Assembly: GCF_010894435.1 (NCBI RefSeq)
Contig: NZ_JAAIXZ010000001.1
Span: 1,394,322 to 1,458,321, forward strand
Direction of reading: 5' to 3'
Source: Pyxidicoccus trucidator
Lineage (GTDB): Bacteria > Myxococcota > Myxococcia > Myxococcales > Myxococcaceae
Length of the DNA stretch: 64,000 bases
Part shown: positions 17,685-26,371 of the stretch, one piece after another
Layout of the letters: every line of letters starts with the position of its first letter
Numbering within the stretch: the stretch's first letter is position 1
The notes under the pieces: generated by a model
Told to the model about the DNA's origin: nothing
The model's database searches: none
The model's input: only the letters and a program-made list of their open reading frames with translations
Program-made: the position numbers and the translations under genes

Positions 17685-17846
17685 ACCGTAACAACCGTAC
17701 CAGGGTTCCCGGATTCCCCGGCTCGACGGTTGCGCGGCGGGGGGCTCTACGGACGATGCGGAAATTTCTGGGACGGCCGCGAGCCTCGGCCTTCTCCCCA
17801 TCAGACGCCCCCGACAGCGTTTTCCTACAGCTTCCGAGGATTCCCC

Positions 17847-20800
17847 ATGACCTCTGTCACCTCGAATCCGTCCGCCATCGCCGCAGAAATCCAGCGCCGC
17901 GCGCGTGAGGCCGCGGAGGCCGCCGCGAGACAGGCCGCCGAAGCCGCTCGCCGGGCCGCCGAGGCACAGGCGAAGCTGGCCGAGCAGGCGGCACAGGCGC
18001 AGCGGGCCCAGCAGTCCACCCGGTCCGACTTCCAGGCCGGGGTGAAGACGAAGGGGCCCGAGCTGTCCGCGGACCCGACGGCGCCCAGCAGCTCACTGCT
18101 CACGGAGGACACGCGGGACGGCAAGAGCAACTGCCTGGACCAGGCGGCGAACTGGCTGGAGCTGGCCTCGCCGGAGCTGCGTGCTCGCTCGGAGATGGTC
18201 TTCCTGGCCGACAGCCGCCCAGGTGCGGAGGGCGAGTCGGGCCATGTGGTCATTCGTCAGGGCAACAGCGTCTTCGACCCGGCCTCGCGCAAGAGCTACG
18301 CGTCGATGGACGCGTACCTGAAGGACCAGCCCCACTACCAACCGGCGGGCACGCTCCGGGCCAGTGCGGCGAAGCGCATCTTCGACACCCCTCCCGGGAG
18401 CCCCGCCCGCGCCGAGGCGCTGGCGAAGGAGAAGGTGTCCCCCGAGCTGCAGCGGATGATGGTGGCTGACGCCGCGCGGCCTCCGTCCGAGAGCACGACG
18501 CAGCCGCCCCCTCCGGGCGCAACGCAGACCGCGCCCCCGGCCGGCACCCAGGCGCCTCCCGCGGAGCAGAAGCCGTCATACACCCAGGAGCAGGCCACGA
18601 AGGACGCCGCCGCGCTGTACCAGGCGACGGACGGAGGCGTCACCGGCTTCGGCACCGACGAGGAGAAGCTCTTCAAGACGCTGCAGGGCAAGTCGCCCGA
18701 GCAGCTCGACGTGCTCCGCAAGACGTACAAGGACCAGTACGGGAAGGACCTGGACAAGGTCATCCGCAAGGAGCTCAGCGGCGCCGACCGCAAGAAGGCG
18801 GACGCCCTGCTCAAGGGTGACGGGGCGAAGAGCGACGCGGTCGCCATCCAGGCGGAGCTGGATGGGGTGTTCGGCTCGTCGGAGGAAATCCTCAAGACGC
18901 TGGAGAAGAAGTCTCCCGAGGAGCGGCACGCCATCGCGGAGAAGTACGCGGAGCTGAAGGGCGGCGCTCCGGCGGGACAGTCTCCCGAGGACTTCATGCT
19001 GTCCAAGCTGGAGAAGGAGCTGGACCCCGACGAGATGGCGCGGGCGCGGAACCTGCTCGGGGTGAGCCAGGCGAAGACGCCCGAGGAGGCCACGAAGCTG
19101 GAGGCCCAGGCCCTCAAGGACGGCCTGCGCGAGGACATCGGCGGCGCGGGCACCGACGAGGACCGCCTCTTCCAGCGCCTGGAGAAGGCCACGCCCGAGC
19201 AGCGCGCCATCCTGCTCCAGGACGAGAAGCTGCTGAAGGACCTGAAGGGCGACCTGTCCAAGGAGGACTACGCGCGGGCCATGGGGCTGCTCCAGGGCAA
19301 TGGCGCCCAGGCGGACGCCGCGCGCATCCGGGGGGCGGTGAACGGCACCTTCGGCGCGGACGAGGAGGCCGTGCGCGGCGTGCTGGAGGGCAAGACGCCC
19401 GAGCAGCTCGAGGCCATCAAGGCCGAGTACCAGAAGCAGACGGGCAAATCGCTGGAGAGCGAGGTGCGCGGGTGGGACGGCGCGGACAAGGAGGTGACGC
19501 TGCGGCTGCTCAACCCTCCCAAGGAGGGTGACGTGAAGGCCCAGGCGGAGGCCGCCGCCGAGCGCATGCACCTGGCCATGGACGGCGCGGGCACCGACGA
19601 GGAAAAGCTGCGCAACGAGCTGCAGGGCAAGTCCAAGACGGAGCTCGACGCCATCGCCGCGGCGTACAAGGAGAAGTACGGGAAGGACCTGCGCAAGGAG
19701 CTGGACTCCGAGCTGGATGGCCGTGAGCAGCTCGAGCTCCTGGAGCAGATGTATGACCTGGGGGCCGTCGACCCGAACGACCCGAATGCGAACCAGGAGC
19801 GTGTGCGGCGCCTGCGCGAGCAGCAGTCGCAGGAGAAGGGCTTCGGCACGTGGGTGCTCGACCAGACGCAGCGGGCCATCAAGGGTGAGTCGGACAATGA
19901 CCGGCTGGAGCACAACCTGGACCGGGCGGACACGGCGATTGCCAGCGGCGACACCGAGCGGGCCACCACGCTCACCGGATACGCGACGGAGGACGTGAAG
20001 TCGCTGCAGGCCAGCAAGGACTCGCTGGCGGAGGGCGCCGCGACGGCGGCGGTCGTCGTGGTCACCACGGCGGCGGTGATTGCCACCGGAGGCGCGGCCA
20101 CACCGCTGGCGCTCGCGGCGTACGCGACGCTCGGCGCGGGCACGCGGGCGGCGACGTACGCGGCCTTCCAGGGCGGCGCGGCCGGAGCGCAGGAGCTGGG
20201 GCGCCAGGCGCTGATTGGCGCGGCGGAGGGCGCGACCGCCGCCATCCCCGTGGGCAAGGGCGCGGGCGCACTGACGTCCGGAGCGCGCGCCGGTGGCACC
20301 ACCGTGGCGAAGGAGGCAGGGACTGCCGGCGCACGCACGGGCGCGACCACCGGTGCACGCACGGGCGCGACCACCGGCGCCAAGGAAGCGGGCACCACCG
20401 GTGCACGCACGGGTGCGACCACCGGCGCCAAGGAGGCGGGAACCACCGCCACGAAGGAGGCGGCAGGCAGCAGCGTCAGGCAGGCCGCGAAGCAAGGAGT
20501 CAAGGAGGGCGCGGCGGGTGGCGTGGCCGGCGGAGCCGTGGATGCGGCCACTCGGAGCGAGACCTGGGACAACGGCGTGCTGAGCGCCCTGGGGGACATC
20601 GCCACCCGCGCGGTGTTGGACGGCACCATTGGTGCGGTGTCGGGAGGCCTCACCGGGGCCGGCCTGACGGGCACGCTCAAGGCCACGGGCAAGGCTCCGA
20701 CTCCTGGGAACAAGGCTCAGGCCTCCGAGGATGGAACCCAGCCCACGGGAGGGACTCCCGAGTCATCGCCCGCCAGGCAGAGCACCACGCCGGGCAATGA

Positions 20801-22046
20801 GGACGCGCCCGCCGTGGCCGGGAGCACCGGGGCGGGCACTCCCGCCAGGGCGGGCCCGCAGGGCCGCGCCGCGGAGGCGCGCGCCGACATCGACAAGGCG
20901 CTCGAGAACGTTCCTCCCCGACTCCGGACCGCCGTGGAGGAGCGGCTCGCCCGCGAGCCGGCCGCCGCAGCGACTGTTCGCGACATCATGACCCAGCCGT
21001 CCTGGTCCCGGCTCACTCCCTCCCAGCGAGAGGCGATGTGCGAGGTCATCGCGGAGACCTCTGCTCCCGCACTCAGGGACCTGCGGATGCTGGCGAGAGA
21101 CGCGAACCGGCTGACCACTCCGGACAGCCAGGGGAAGACGCTGGTCGACAACCTGAAGCAGCTTGCCACCCAGCCACTCCACGCAAGTCTGGCCAGGCCC
21201 GGCATCGGCCGGCGGGAGATGCTGGAGTCCGTCCTGTCCGACGTGGCGGCACCGCAGCGGGTGCAGCAGGGCTGGGTCAACAGCTGCCAGGTCACCGCGC
21301 TCCAGCGGGACATGGCGGCGTATGACCCGTCGGAGTACGTGCGCCTGATGAACGGGCTGACCTCGACGTCAGGCACCGTCAAGATGCGGGGAGGCGCGGA
21401 GCTGACGCTGGAACCGACGCTGTTCGACCGGCAGAAGTTCGCGCTGCGCAACCCCCACCAGACGCCCCACCAGGAGCGTGGCGCGATTTTGAGGGGCCAG
21501 CAGCGCGCCCGACCTGAAGACGACATGAGGTCGCCTTCCGAGGGAATCTTCCAGAGCGCGACCCTCCAGCACGCGACGGGCCCGGAGCCGTACGATGCGC
21601 GGCGAGGCGCCCGGCTGACGAGCGAGGGGGAATGGAAGGAAGGCCTGCCCTCCCCGTCGACGGGAAAGCTGGCGGAGCAGCTCTACGGGAGGCCCTTCCG
21701 CTACGTCCCGTCCACGGACAACAACATCTCCCTGGTGGAGCGCCTCGTGGGCCGGCGGGGCGCGAACACCAGCCCCCCGTACCTGGTCCACGTCTCCAGC
21801 ACCCCGGATGGCGCGGGCATGGGCCACGTGATGAGCATCTCCCGCTTCGAGAATGGCCGGGTCTACCTCTCCAATCCCTGGGGCCCCACGCGGATGAGTG
21901 TCTATGACACGAACGACCCGACGCGGCTCGTCCAGCGAGGCTCGAGCTTCGGGCCGCTCAAGCAGGAGAACCCGGGCATCGGTGAGTGGTCCATCGAGGT
22001 GGACCAGCTCCAGAAGTACCTCAAGGGCATCACCGTGCCTGCGTGA
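17847..22046 (+). CDS. Giant protein: annexin-like repeats between two putative papain-fold cysteine peptidase domains
   Basis: 1399 residues. Order: Ala-rich helical N-terminus (10-55); a compact domain with Cys96 (SNCLDQAANWLEL), His133 (SGHVVI) and Asp144 (VFDP), a Cys-His-Asp arrangement like papain/NlpC folds; Pro-rich linker (212-245); five annexin-like repeats (about 262-637; for example GTDEEKLFKTLQGKS ... YKDQYGKDL); a hydrophobic Gly/Ala region (728-800) able to insert in a membrane; a GARTGATT repeat; and a C-terminal domain with Cys1147 (QGWVNSCQVTAL), His1327 (GMGHVMSI) and Asn1343 (LSNPWG), the Cys-His-Asn order of papain/calpain folds. No signal peptide. ATG 17847 has GAGG 7 nt upstream. 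Divergent from the kinase/sigma operon, 162 bp gap. Confidence 0.9.
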   Translation: MTSVTSNPSAIAAEIQRRAREAAEAAARQAAEAARRAAEAQAKLAEQAAQAQRAQQSTRSDFQAGVKTKGPELSADPTAPSSSLLTEDTRDGKSNCLDQAANWLELASPELRARSEMVFLADSRPGAEGESGHVVIRQGNSVFDPASRKSYASMDAYLKDQPHYQPAGTLRASAAKRIFDTPPGSPARAEALAKEKVSPELQRMMVADAARPPSESTTQPPPPGATQTAPPAGTQAPPAEQKPSYTQEQATKDAAALYQATDGGVTGFGTDEEKLFKTLQGKSPEQLDVLRKTYKDQYGKDLDKVIRKELSGADRKKADALLKGDGAKSDAVAIQAELDGVFGSSEEILKTLEKKSPEERHAIAEKYAELKGGAPAGQSPEDFMLSKLEKELDPDEMARARNLLGVSQAKTPEEATKLEAQALKDGLREDIGGAGTDEDRLFQRLEKATPEQRAILLQDEKLLKDLKGDLSKEDYARAMGLLQGNGAQADAARIRGAVNGTFGADEEAVRGVLEGKTPEQLEAIKAEYQKQTGKSLESEVRGWDGADKEVTLRLLNPPKEGDVKAQAEAAAERMHLAMDGAGTDEEKLRNELQGKSKTELDAIAAAYKEKYGKDLRKELDSELDGREQLELLEQMYDLGAVDPNDPNANQERVRRLREQQSQEKGFGTWVLDQTQRAIKGESDNDRLEHNLDRADTAIASGDTERATTLTGYATEDVKSLQASKDSLAEGAATAAVVVVTTAAVIATGGAATPLALAAYATLGAGTRAATYAAFQGGAAGAQELGRQALIGAAEGATAAIPVGKGAGALTSGARAGGTTVAKEAGTAGARTGATTGARTGATTGAKEAGTTGARTGATTGAKEAGTTATKEAAGSSVRQAAKQGVKEGAAGGVAGGAVDAATRSETWDNGVLSALGDIATRAVLDGTIGAVSGGLTGAGLTGTLKATGKAPTPGNKAQASEDGTQPTGGTPESSPARQSTTPGNEDAPAVAGSTGAGTPARAGPQGRAAEARADIDKALENVPPRLRTAVEERLAREPAAAATVRDIMTQPSWSRLTPSQREAMCEVIAETSAPALRDLRMLARDANRLTTPDSQGKTLVDNLKQLATQPLHASLARPGIGRREMLESVLSDVAAPQRVQQGWVNSCQVTALQRDMAAYDPSEYVRLMNGLTSTSGTVKMRGGAELTLEPTLFDRQKFALRNPHQTPHQERGAILRGQQRARPEDDMRSPSEGIFQSATLQHATGPEPYDARRGARLTSEGEWKEGLPSPSTGKLAEQLYGRPFRYVPSTDNNISLVERLVGRRGANTSPPYLVHVSSTPDGAGMGHVMSISRFENGRVYLSNPWGPTRMSVYDTNDPTRLVQRGSSFGPLKQENPGIGEWSIEVDQLQKYLKGITVPA
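20310..20456 (+). repeat. In-frame GARTGATT/AKEAGTT coding repeat
   Basis: Within the annexin-repeat gene, residues 822-870 consist of alternating GARTGATT and GAKEAGTT octads, encoded by near-identical 24-bp units. The repeat is a multiple of three, so copy number can change without frameshift. It links the hydrophobic segment to the C-terminal domain and is probably a flexible spacer. Confidence 0.8.
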
Positions 22047-22133
22047 GCGGGGCCTCCGCCAGGCACCGGGGACGGGCCCGGGCGGCCATGACCAGCGTTG
22101 TGTACCGGCCGGGCTTGCCGCAGGCTCGCCCCC

Positions 22134-22979
22134 ATGAATGCCCTGGAGCCCGCCGAGGCGCCTCTCCGCACCGGACGCGCCGGCTTCGCGCGGCTCGCCT
22201 TCGAGCGCTCGGGGCCCCGCACCGTGGTGCGCACCGCGCTGGCCCACAGTCCGCTGCGCCTGCTCACCCCGCGCAACCACGGCCACGCGGCGTGGGCCTA
22301 CACCAGCTCGTTCGGCGGCGGGCTGGTGGACGGGGACCACCTGTCCCTGGAGGTGGACGTGGCGGCGGGGGCGTCCGCGCTGCTGTCCACCCAGGGCGCC
22401 AACCGCGTCTACCGCTCGCCCCGGGGCTGCCGGAGTGACTTCACGGCGCGAGTGGAGGAAGGCGCGCTGCTCGCCGTGGTGCCGGACCCCACCGTCTGCT
22501 TCACCGGAGCCCGGTATGCACAGACGTTCGACTTGCGGCTGGCCTCCGGGGCCTCGCTCGTCTTCATGGACCTGGTGACGTCCGGCCGGGACGCCAGCGG
22601 CGAGCGCTGGGCCTTCGCGCACTACACGTCCACCCTGCGCGTCTCGGTGGACGGCCGCCCCCGCGTGGACGAGCGCTGGCTTTTGGACCCCACCCACGGG
22701 CCGCTGCCGGAGCGCCTGGGCCGCTTCAACGCGCTGGCCTCCGTGCTGCTCCTGGGCCCGGCGCTGGCCTCCGCCCGCGAGGCGCTGGCCGCCGGGGTGG
22801 CCGCGCTGCCCGTGTCGTCCCGCGCGGCGCTCATCCCCTCCGCGAGCCCGCTCGGTGACGACGGCCTGCTGCTGCGCGCCGCCGCCGTGTCCGTCGAGGA
22901 ATTGCTGCGCGCCACCCGCGCGTGGCTGTCCTTCCTGCCAGGCCTCCTTGGCGACGACCCGTGGGCGCGCCGGGTGTGA
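22134..22979 (+). CDS. ureD: Urease accessory protein UreD (UreH)
   Basis: 281 residues, normal for UreD. Family motifs include LRLLTPRNHGHAAWAYTSSFGGGLVDGD, LLSTQGANRVYRS and VPDPTVCFTGARYAQ. UreD forms the UreD-UreF-UreG scaffold on apo-urease and channels nickel into the active site. ATG 22134 is chosen; a 12-residue upstream extension is possible. Oddly it does not sit with the other urease genes: ureAB starts 4.2 kb downstream, and a strong hairpin directly after ureD closes its transcript. It follows the annexin-repeat gene by 87 bp. Confidence 0.93.
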   Translation: MNALEPAEAPLRTGRAGFARLAFERSGPRTVVRTALAHSPLRLLTPRNHGHAAWAYTSSFGGGLVDGDHLSLEVDVAAGASALLSTQGANRVYRSPRGCRSDFTARVEEGALLAVVPDPTVCFTGARYAQTFDLRLASGASLVFMDLVTSGRDASGERWAFAHYTSTLRVSVDGRPRVDERWLLDPTHGPLPERLGRFNALASVLLLGPALASAREALAAGVAALPVSSRAALIPSASPLGDDGLLLRAAAVSVEELLRATRAWLSFLPGLLGDDPWARRV

Positions 22980-22985
22980 GGCCGC

Positions 22986-23012
22986 GGAGCGCCGGACCTG
23001 CTCCGGCGCTCC
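22986..23012. terminator. Bidirectional hairpin terminator between ureD and a convergent gene
   Basis: Perfect 11-bp stem GGAGCGCCGGA / TCCGGCGCTCC with loop CCTGC, 6 bp after the ureD stop and 26 bp before the end of the convergent gene. It can serve both transcripts and physically separates ureD from the rest of the urease cluster. Confidence 0.72.
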
Positions 23013-23038
23013 ACGAAGGGGCTCACGCACCGTGACGA

Positions 23039-23563
23039 TTAGAGCGGCGTGGCCCAGCGGGTGTGGTAGTCGCTCTGGAAGCGGTGCAGCCAGGGGCTGT
23101 CCGCCTGAACCACCAGGTTGGCCTCGCTGCCATCGTCGAGGATGGCGGTCACCGTGATGCTGTTCATGTTCCAGTTGTCGCCGGTGGCGAAGATGTCCGG
23201 CTGGCCGGAGGTGAACTGGATGCTGAACTCCAGCAGCCGGCTGAGCACGATGCCCACGGGCATCGGGATGGTCACCGTCTTGGTCGACCCGCCGGGCCAC
23301 TGCGCGCCGTTGTTCAGGTTTCCGCCCGCGACCAGCTGGTTGCCCGAGGCGTTCGTGTACTTGAGCGTGGCCACGGCGTTGCTCGCGTTGCGCAGGTCGT
23401 CGGTGCCGGTGGCGATGGTGACGCGCATCTTCGAGACCTGACGGTCCCCATCACCCGCGAGCGCGGCGCCAGGCGACAGCGCGATGAAGGCCACGGCCAG
23501 GGCGGCGCCCAGGCTCGCGAGGGCGCGCCGGGAGACCACTGCCAGGGAACGGATTCCAGTCAT
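23039..23563 (-). CDS. Secreted protein with a PLAT-like beta-sandwich pattern
   Basis: 174 residues from ATG 23563, preceded by GAGAAG; an ATG at 23584 is the alternative. A Sec signal (RALASLGAALAVAFIALSPGAALA) ends before GDGDRQVSK. The mature chain reads VTIATGTDDLRNASNAVATL ... GGSTKTVTIPMPVGI ... FATGDNWNMNSITVTAIL. The TGTDDLR and DNWNM-(x)3-V signatures recall secreted PLAT/LH2-like beta-sandwich proteins of myxobacteria and actinomycetes; I cannot assign a function. It is convergent with ureD behind a shared hairpin, and divergent from a DUF4105 protein with a 163-bp gap that should hold both promoters. Confidence 0.82.
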   Translation of the reverse strand: MTGIRSLAVVSRRALASLGAALAVAFIALSPGAALAGDGDRQVSKMRVTIATGTDDLRNASNAVATLKYTNASGNQLVAGGNLNNGAQWPGGSTKTVTIPMPVGIVLSRLLEFSIQFTSGQPDIFATGDNWNMNSITVTAILDDGSEANLVVQADSPWLHRFQSDYHTRWATPL

Positions 23564-23726
23564 GTTCGTCTTCTCTTTCGTCATGGGTCGGGTTCGTGGA
23601 CAGACAGCTTCCCCGCGCCACCCAGCTCGCGCGGACTGGAGGCAAGGTCTCTTGAAGCCCTCGACGTGAACACTGCCAATCTTCTTGCACTGTCCCCGCC
23701 GCGAGGGCCGCGCGATACCCGGGCCC

Positions 23727-25007
23727 ATGGCAAGACACGCCGCACGCATCCTGCTCATCGCGCTGCTCTGGAGCACGGCCGCCGACGCGACGCCGCCCGA
23801 GGGCTTTGGCAGACACCCCGAGGACCTGCGCATGAAGGTGGTGACCTTCGGCCCGGGCCCGGACGTGCACCAGTTCTTCGGCCACAGCACACTGTGGGTC
23901 GAGGACACGCGGCTGGGCGCGAGCATGCTCTACGGCTACGGCATGTCCTCCGTCGGGCGGGGCGCCGCGCTCGTGTTCCTCCTGAAGCGGCCGACCTACT
24001 GGGCCGGACGGGTGCCGCTGGAGAACGCGTTCTTCCTCTACCGGGAGCAGGACCGCGCCATCGCCGTGCAGGAGCTGAACCTGACGGTGGAGCAGCGGCG
24101 GCGGCTGCTCGCCCGGCTCGAACACGACGTGCGCCCCGCGCACCGCGAGTACCAGTACCACCCCATCGAGGACAACTGCGCCACCCGCCTGCGCGACGCC
24201 CTCGACGAGGCGCTTGGAGGCGCGCTGCGCGGAGGCTTCACGACTCCCTCCCGCCTCAGCGCGCGTGAGCACCTGCTCCGCCATGCCCAGAAGTCCCCGG
24301 TGCTGGGCCTGGTGCTGGACGTCTGGCTGAACGACACCGTGGATGCGCCCATGACGCGCTGGCAGGAGTCCTTCGTGCCGACGGAGCTCTCGCGGCTGCT
24401 CGCGGACGCCACCCTCCCGGATGGCGCGGGCGGCCGCGTCCCGCTGGTGGGCCGGCGGTATGACGAGCACCTGTCGAGCGCCGGAGCCGTTCCCGAGACG
24501 CCCGCCCCCACCCGGAGTGCCGGCTTCCTCATCGGCGCGGCGTTCGCGTCGGTGGCGGTGCTGCTCGCGGCCCTGCGCGGGCGCGGTGAGCCACGGTGGG
24601 CGCGCGTCCTCTTCGGGCTGTACCACGCGCTGTTCGGCCTGACACTCGGCTCCGTGGGTGCCGTCGGGCTCGTGCTCCGGTTCGGCTCCGAGCACACGGC
24701 GCTGCGCCCCGACGTCGCGCTCCTGCTGGTCAATCCCCTCACCTTCGCGCTCCTGCCCCTCGGCCTCGCGCTGGCGCTAGGACATCGCGGCGCGGAGCGT
24801 CTGGCTCGCGGCTGTGTGGGCGTGCTCGTGCTCGGCTCACTGCTCGCGGTGGCGCTCCAGTTCCTTCCCCCCTCCACGCGGGACGACCATGGGCTGCTGT
24901 CACTGCTGCTCGTCGCCAACCTCGGTCTCGGCGTGGCACATGGGCTGCGCCGGCACGTGGCCTCCGGAGCCGCTGCGCCTTCACGTGCGAGGCTCCAGCG
25001 GGCCTGA
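23727..25007 (+). CDS. DUF4105 (Lnb N-terminal periplasmic domain-like) membrane protein
   Basis: 426 residues. A signal peptide (MARHAARILLIALLWSTAADA) is followed by a DUF4105 domain with GPGPDVHQFFGHSTLWVED (conserved His) and EYQYHPIEDNCATRLRDAL (conserved Cys), a papain-like permuted pattern. After residue 270 there are five or so transmembrane helices (FLIGAAFASVAVLLAAL, LFGLTLGSVGAVGLVL, LLLVNPLTFALLPLGLALAL and others). So the catalytic-type domain faces the periplasm and the C-terminus is embedded in the inner membrane. DUF4105 proteins often accompany lipid or envelope functions; the substrate is unknown. ATG 23727 gives the cleanest signal peptide. Confidence 0.85.
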   Translation: MARHAARILLIALLWSTAADATPPEGFGRHPEDLRMKVVTFGPGPDVHQFFGHSTLWVEDTRLGASMLYGYGMSSVGRGAALVFLLKRPTYWAGRVPLENAFFLYREQDRAIAVQELNLTVEQRRRLLARLEHDVRPAHREYQYHPIEDNCATRLRDALDEALGGALRGGFTTPSRLSAREHLLRHAQKSPVLGLVLDVWLNDTVDAPMTRWQESFVPTELSRLLADATLPDGAGGRVPLVGRRYDEHLSSAGAVPETPAPTRSAGFLIGAAFASVAVLLAALRGRGEPRWARVLFGLYHALFGLTLGSVGAVGLVLRFGSEHTALRPDVALLLVNPLTFALLPLGLALALGHRGAERLARGCVGVLVLGSLLAVALQFLPPSTRDDHGLLSLLLVANLGLGVAHGLRRHVASGAAAPSRARLQRA

Positions 25008-25020
25008 GCGGGCGCGGGCC

Positions 25021-26352
25021 TCACCCGCCAGCGGGCAGCAGCACGTCAACCCGGGCGCCTCCCCCGGGCAGGCTGGAGGCGCGCAGGGTGCCACCGCTCG
25101 CCTCCACGAGCCTGCCCACCAGCATCATCCCCAGCCCCGAGCCCCGCGGCTTCGTGGTGACGCTCCGTGGCCGCGCGCCGTCCAGCAGGTCCGCGCGGAA
25201 GCCGGGACCATCATCACTCACGCGCAGCAGGATGTGCCCCAGGCCACCGTCCGGCTCCACGCTCGCCCGGACCGTGCTGGCCCCGCGCCGGCCATCGCCC
25301 TCACACGCATTCACGAGCAGGTTGGTCATCACGTGGGCCAGGCCCCGCTCCCCGCCGACGACACGGGCGCGCAGGCCCTCCACCTCCGGGCTTCCGGACG
25401 CTCCCGCCCCGATGACGATGCGGACGTGGGAGAAGCGCGTCTGGACCACGTCCACCACATGGCGCAGCGTGGAGGCGACGTCCACGGGCTCGGGCTCGTC
25501 AATCATCGTCAACTCGCCCAGCGCCCGCGTCTTCACGCTGTCCACGAAGGCCTCCAGCTCGCCCAGGTCTTTCGCGATGGCCTGGGCATGCCGGGCGCAC
25601 GCGGCGCTTCCCGACTCGCGGAGGATGAGGTCCGTGCGCAGCCGCGCCGCGGACAGGAGCGTCCGTACGTCATGATGCTCCCGGAGCAGCAGGCTCAAGT
25701 GCCTGCGCGTCCGCTCGCCGCGTGCGCTCTCACTTCCGGACTTGAGGACCATGCGCCGGGCGACGGCACAGGCGACGGTGGCCACCACGCCCGCGCTGCC
25801 CATGACGAGGAGGAGCATCGCCACCTCTGAAGCCCCGTAGGTGACGTGGTGCGCGTTGAGGTGCGAGTCCAGCGCGGCAAGGCCCGCCATCAGCAGGAGG
25901 TTGGCGGTCGTGCCCACCCAGGCCGCCCGGGGAGACAGCCGCAGCGCGGTGATGAAGATGACGGCGATGGCGGCGCCCGGGTCCGGCATCCGCAGCAGCC
26001 CCGTGTAGTGGGGGCCATGCCAGAGCAGCGTCGACAGCAGCGAGGCATGGGCGAACACGGCGTCCAGCACCGCGGAGGCCACCAGCATCCAGGGCCCGAA
26101 CCGCCGCTGGCGGGCAGCCTGGAGCGCGGCCACCGACGCCGCGATGCTGAAGAGCAGCACGGGAAACTGGAGCAGCGCCGCCGGGGCGCCACCCTCCGCG
26201 CGGATGCCGCCCAGCGCGAGGAACCGGGCCAGGATGAGCCCGCAGAACACGATGCGGACCGCGCTCACCAGGGCCTCGCCCTCGTTGGAGGCGTCGGTCA
26301 ACACCCGGTGGGCAATCCTCTCGGGCGAGGTCGGCGGAGCGGCGCTAGGCAT
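25021..26352 (-). CDS. Membrane sensor histidine kinase
   Basis: 443 residues. Six hydrophobic helices in the first 215 residues (VRIVFCGLILARFLAL, LLFSIAASVAALQAA, WMLVASAVLDAVFAHAS, AAIAVIFITALRL, ANLLLMAGLAAL, VAMLLLVMGSAGVVATVAC) form a membrane sensor with no big periplasmic domain, like RegB/PrrB. The dimerisation/phosphoacceptor region contains LLLREHHDVRTLLSAARL, with His-His-Asp as the likely phospho-site. The ATPase domain has the N box (TNLLVNACEG), G1 (DDGPGF) and G2 (GSGLGMML). It is divergent from the response regulator gene; their start regions nearly overlap. Start at ATG 26352 is the one that leaves the N-terminal helix intact. Confidence 0.92.
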   Translation of the reverse strand: MPSAAPPTSPERIAHRVLTDASNEGEALVSAVRIVFCGLILARFLALGGIRAEGGAPAALLQFPVLLFSIAASVAALQAARQRRFGPWMLVASAVLDAVFAHASLLSTLLWHGPHYTGLLRMPDPGAAIAVIFITALRLSPRAAWVGTTANLLLMAGLAALDSHLNAHHVTYGASEVAMLLLVMGSAGVVATVACAVARRMVLKSGSESARGERTRRHLSLLLREHHDVRTLLSAARLRTDLILRESGSAACARHAQAIAKDLGELEAFVDSVKTRALGELTMIDEPEPVDVASTLRHVVDVVQTRFSHVRIVIGAGASGSPEVEGLRARVVGGERGLAHVMTNLLVNACEGDGRRGASTVRASVEPDGGLGHILLRVSDDGPGFRADLLDGARPRSVTTKPRGSGLGMMLVGRLVEASGGTLRASSLPGGGARVDVLLPAGG

Positions 26353-26371
26353 GGGTGGTAGGGTGGGTGGC

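Noticed and set aside
14469..17846. 1126-codon N-terminal extension of the annexin-repeat gene
   Set aside because: It is antisense to the kinase and the sigma factor and is Arg/Gly/Gln-rich; a ribosome-binding site precedes ATG 17847.
20310..20456. 24-bp repeats as a CRISPR array
   Set aside because: They are in-frame coding repeats of GARTGATT type within a large gene.
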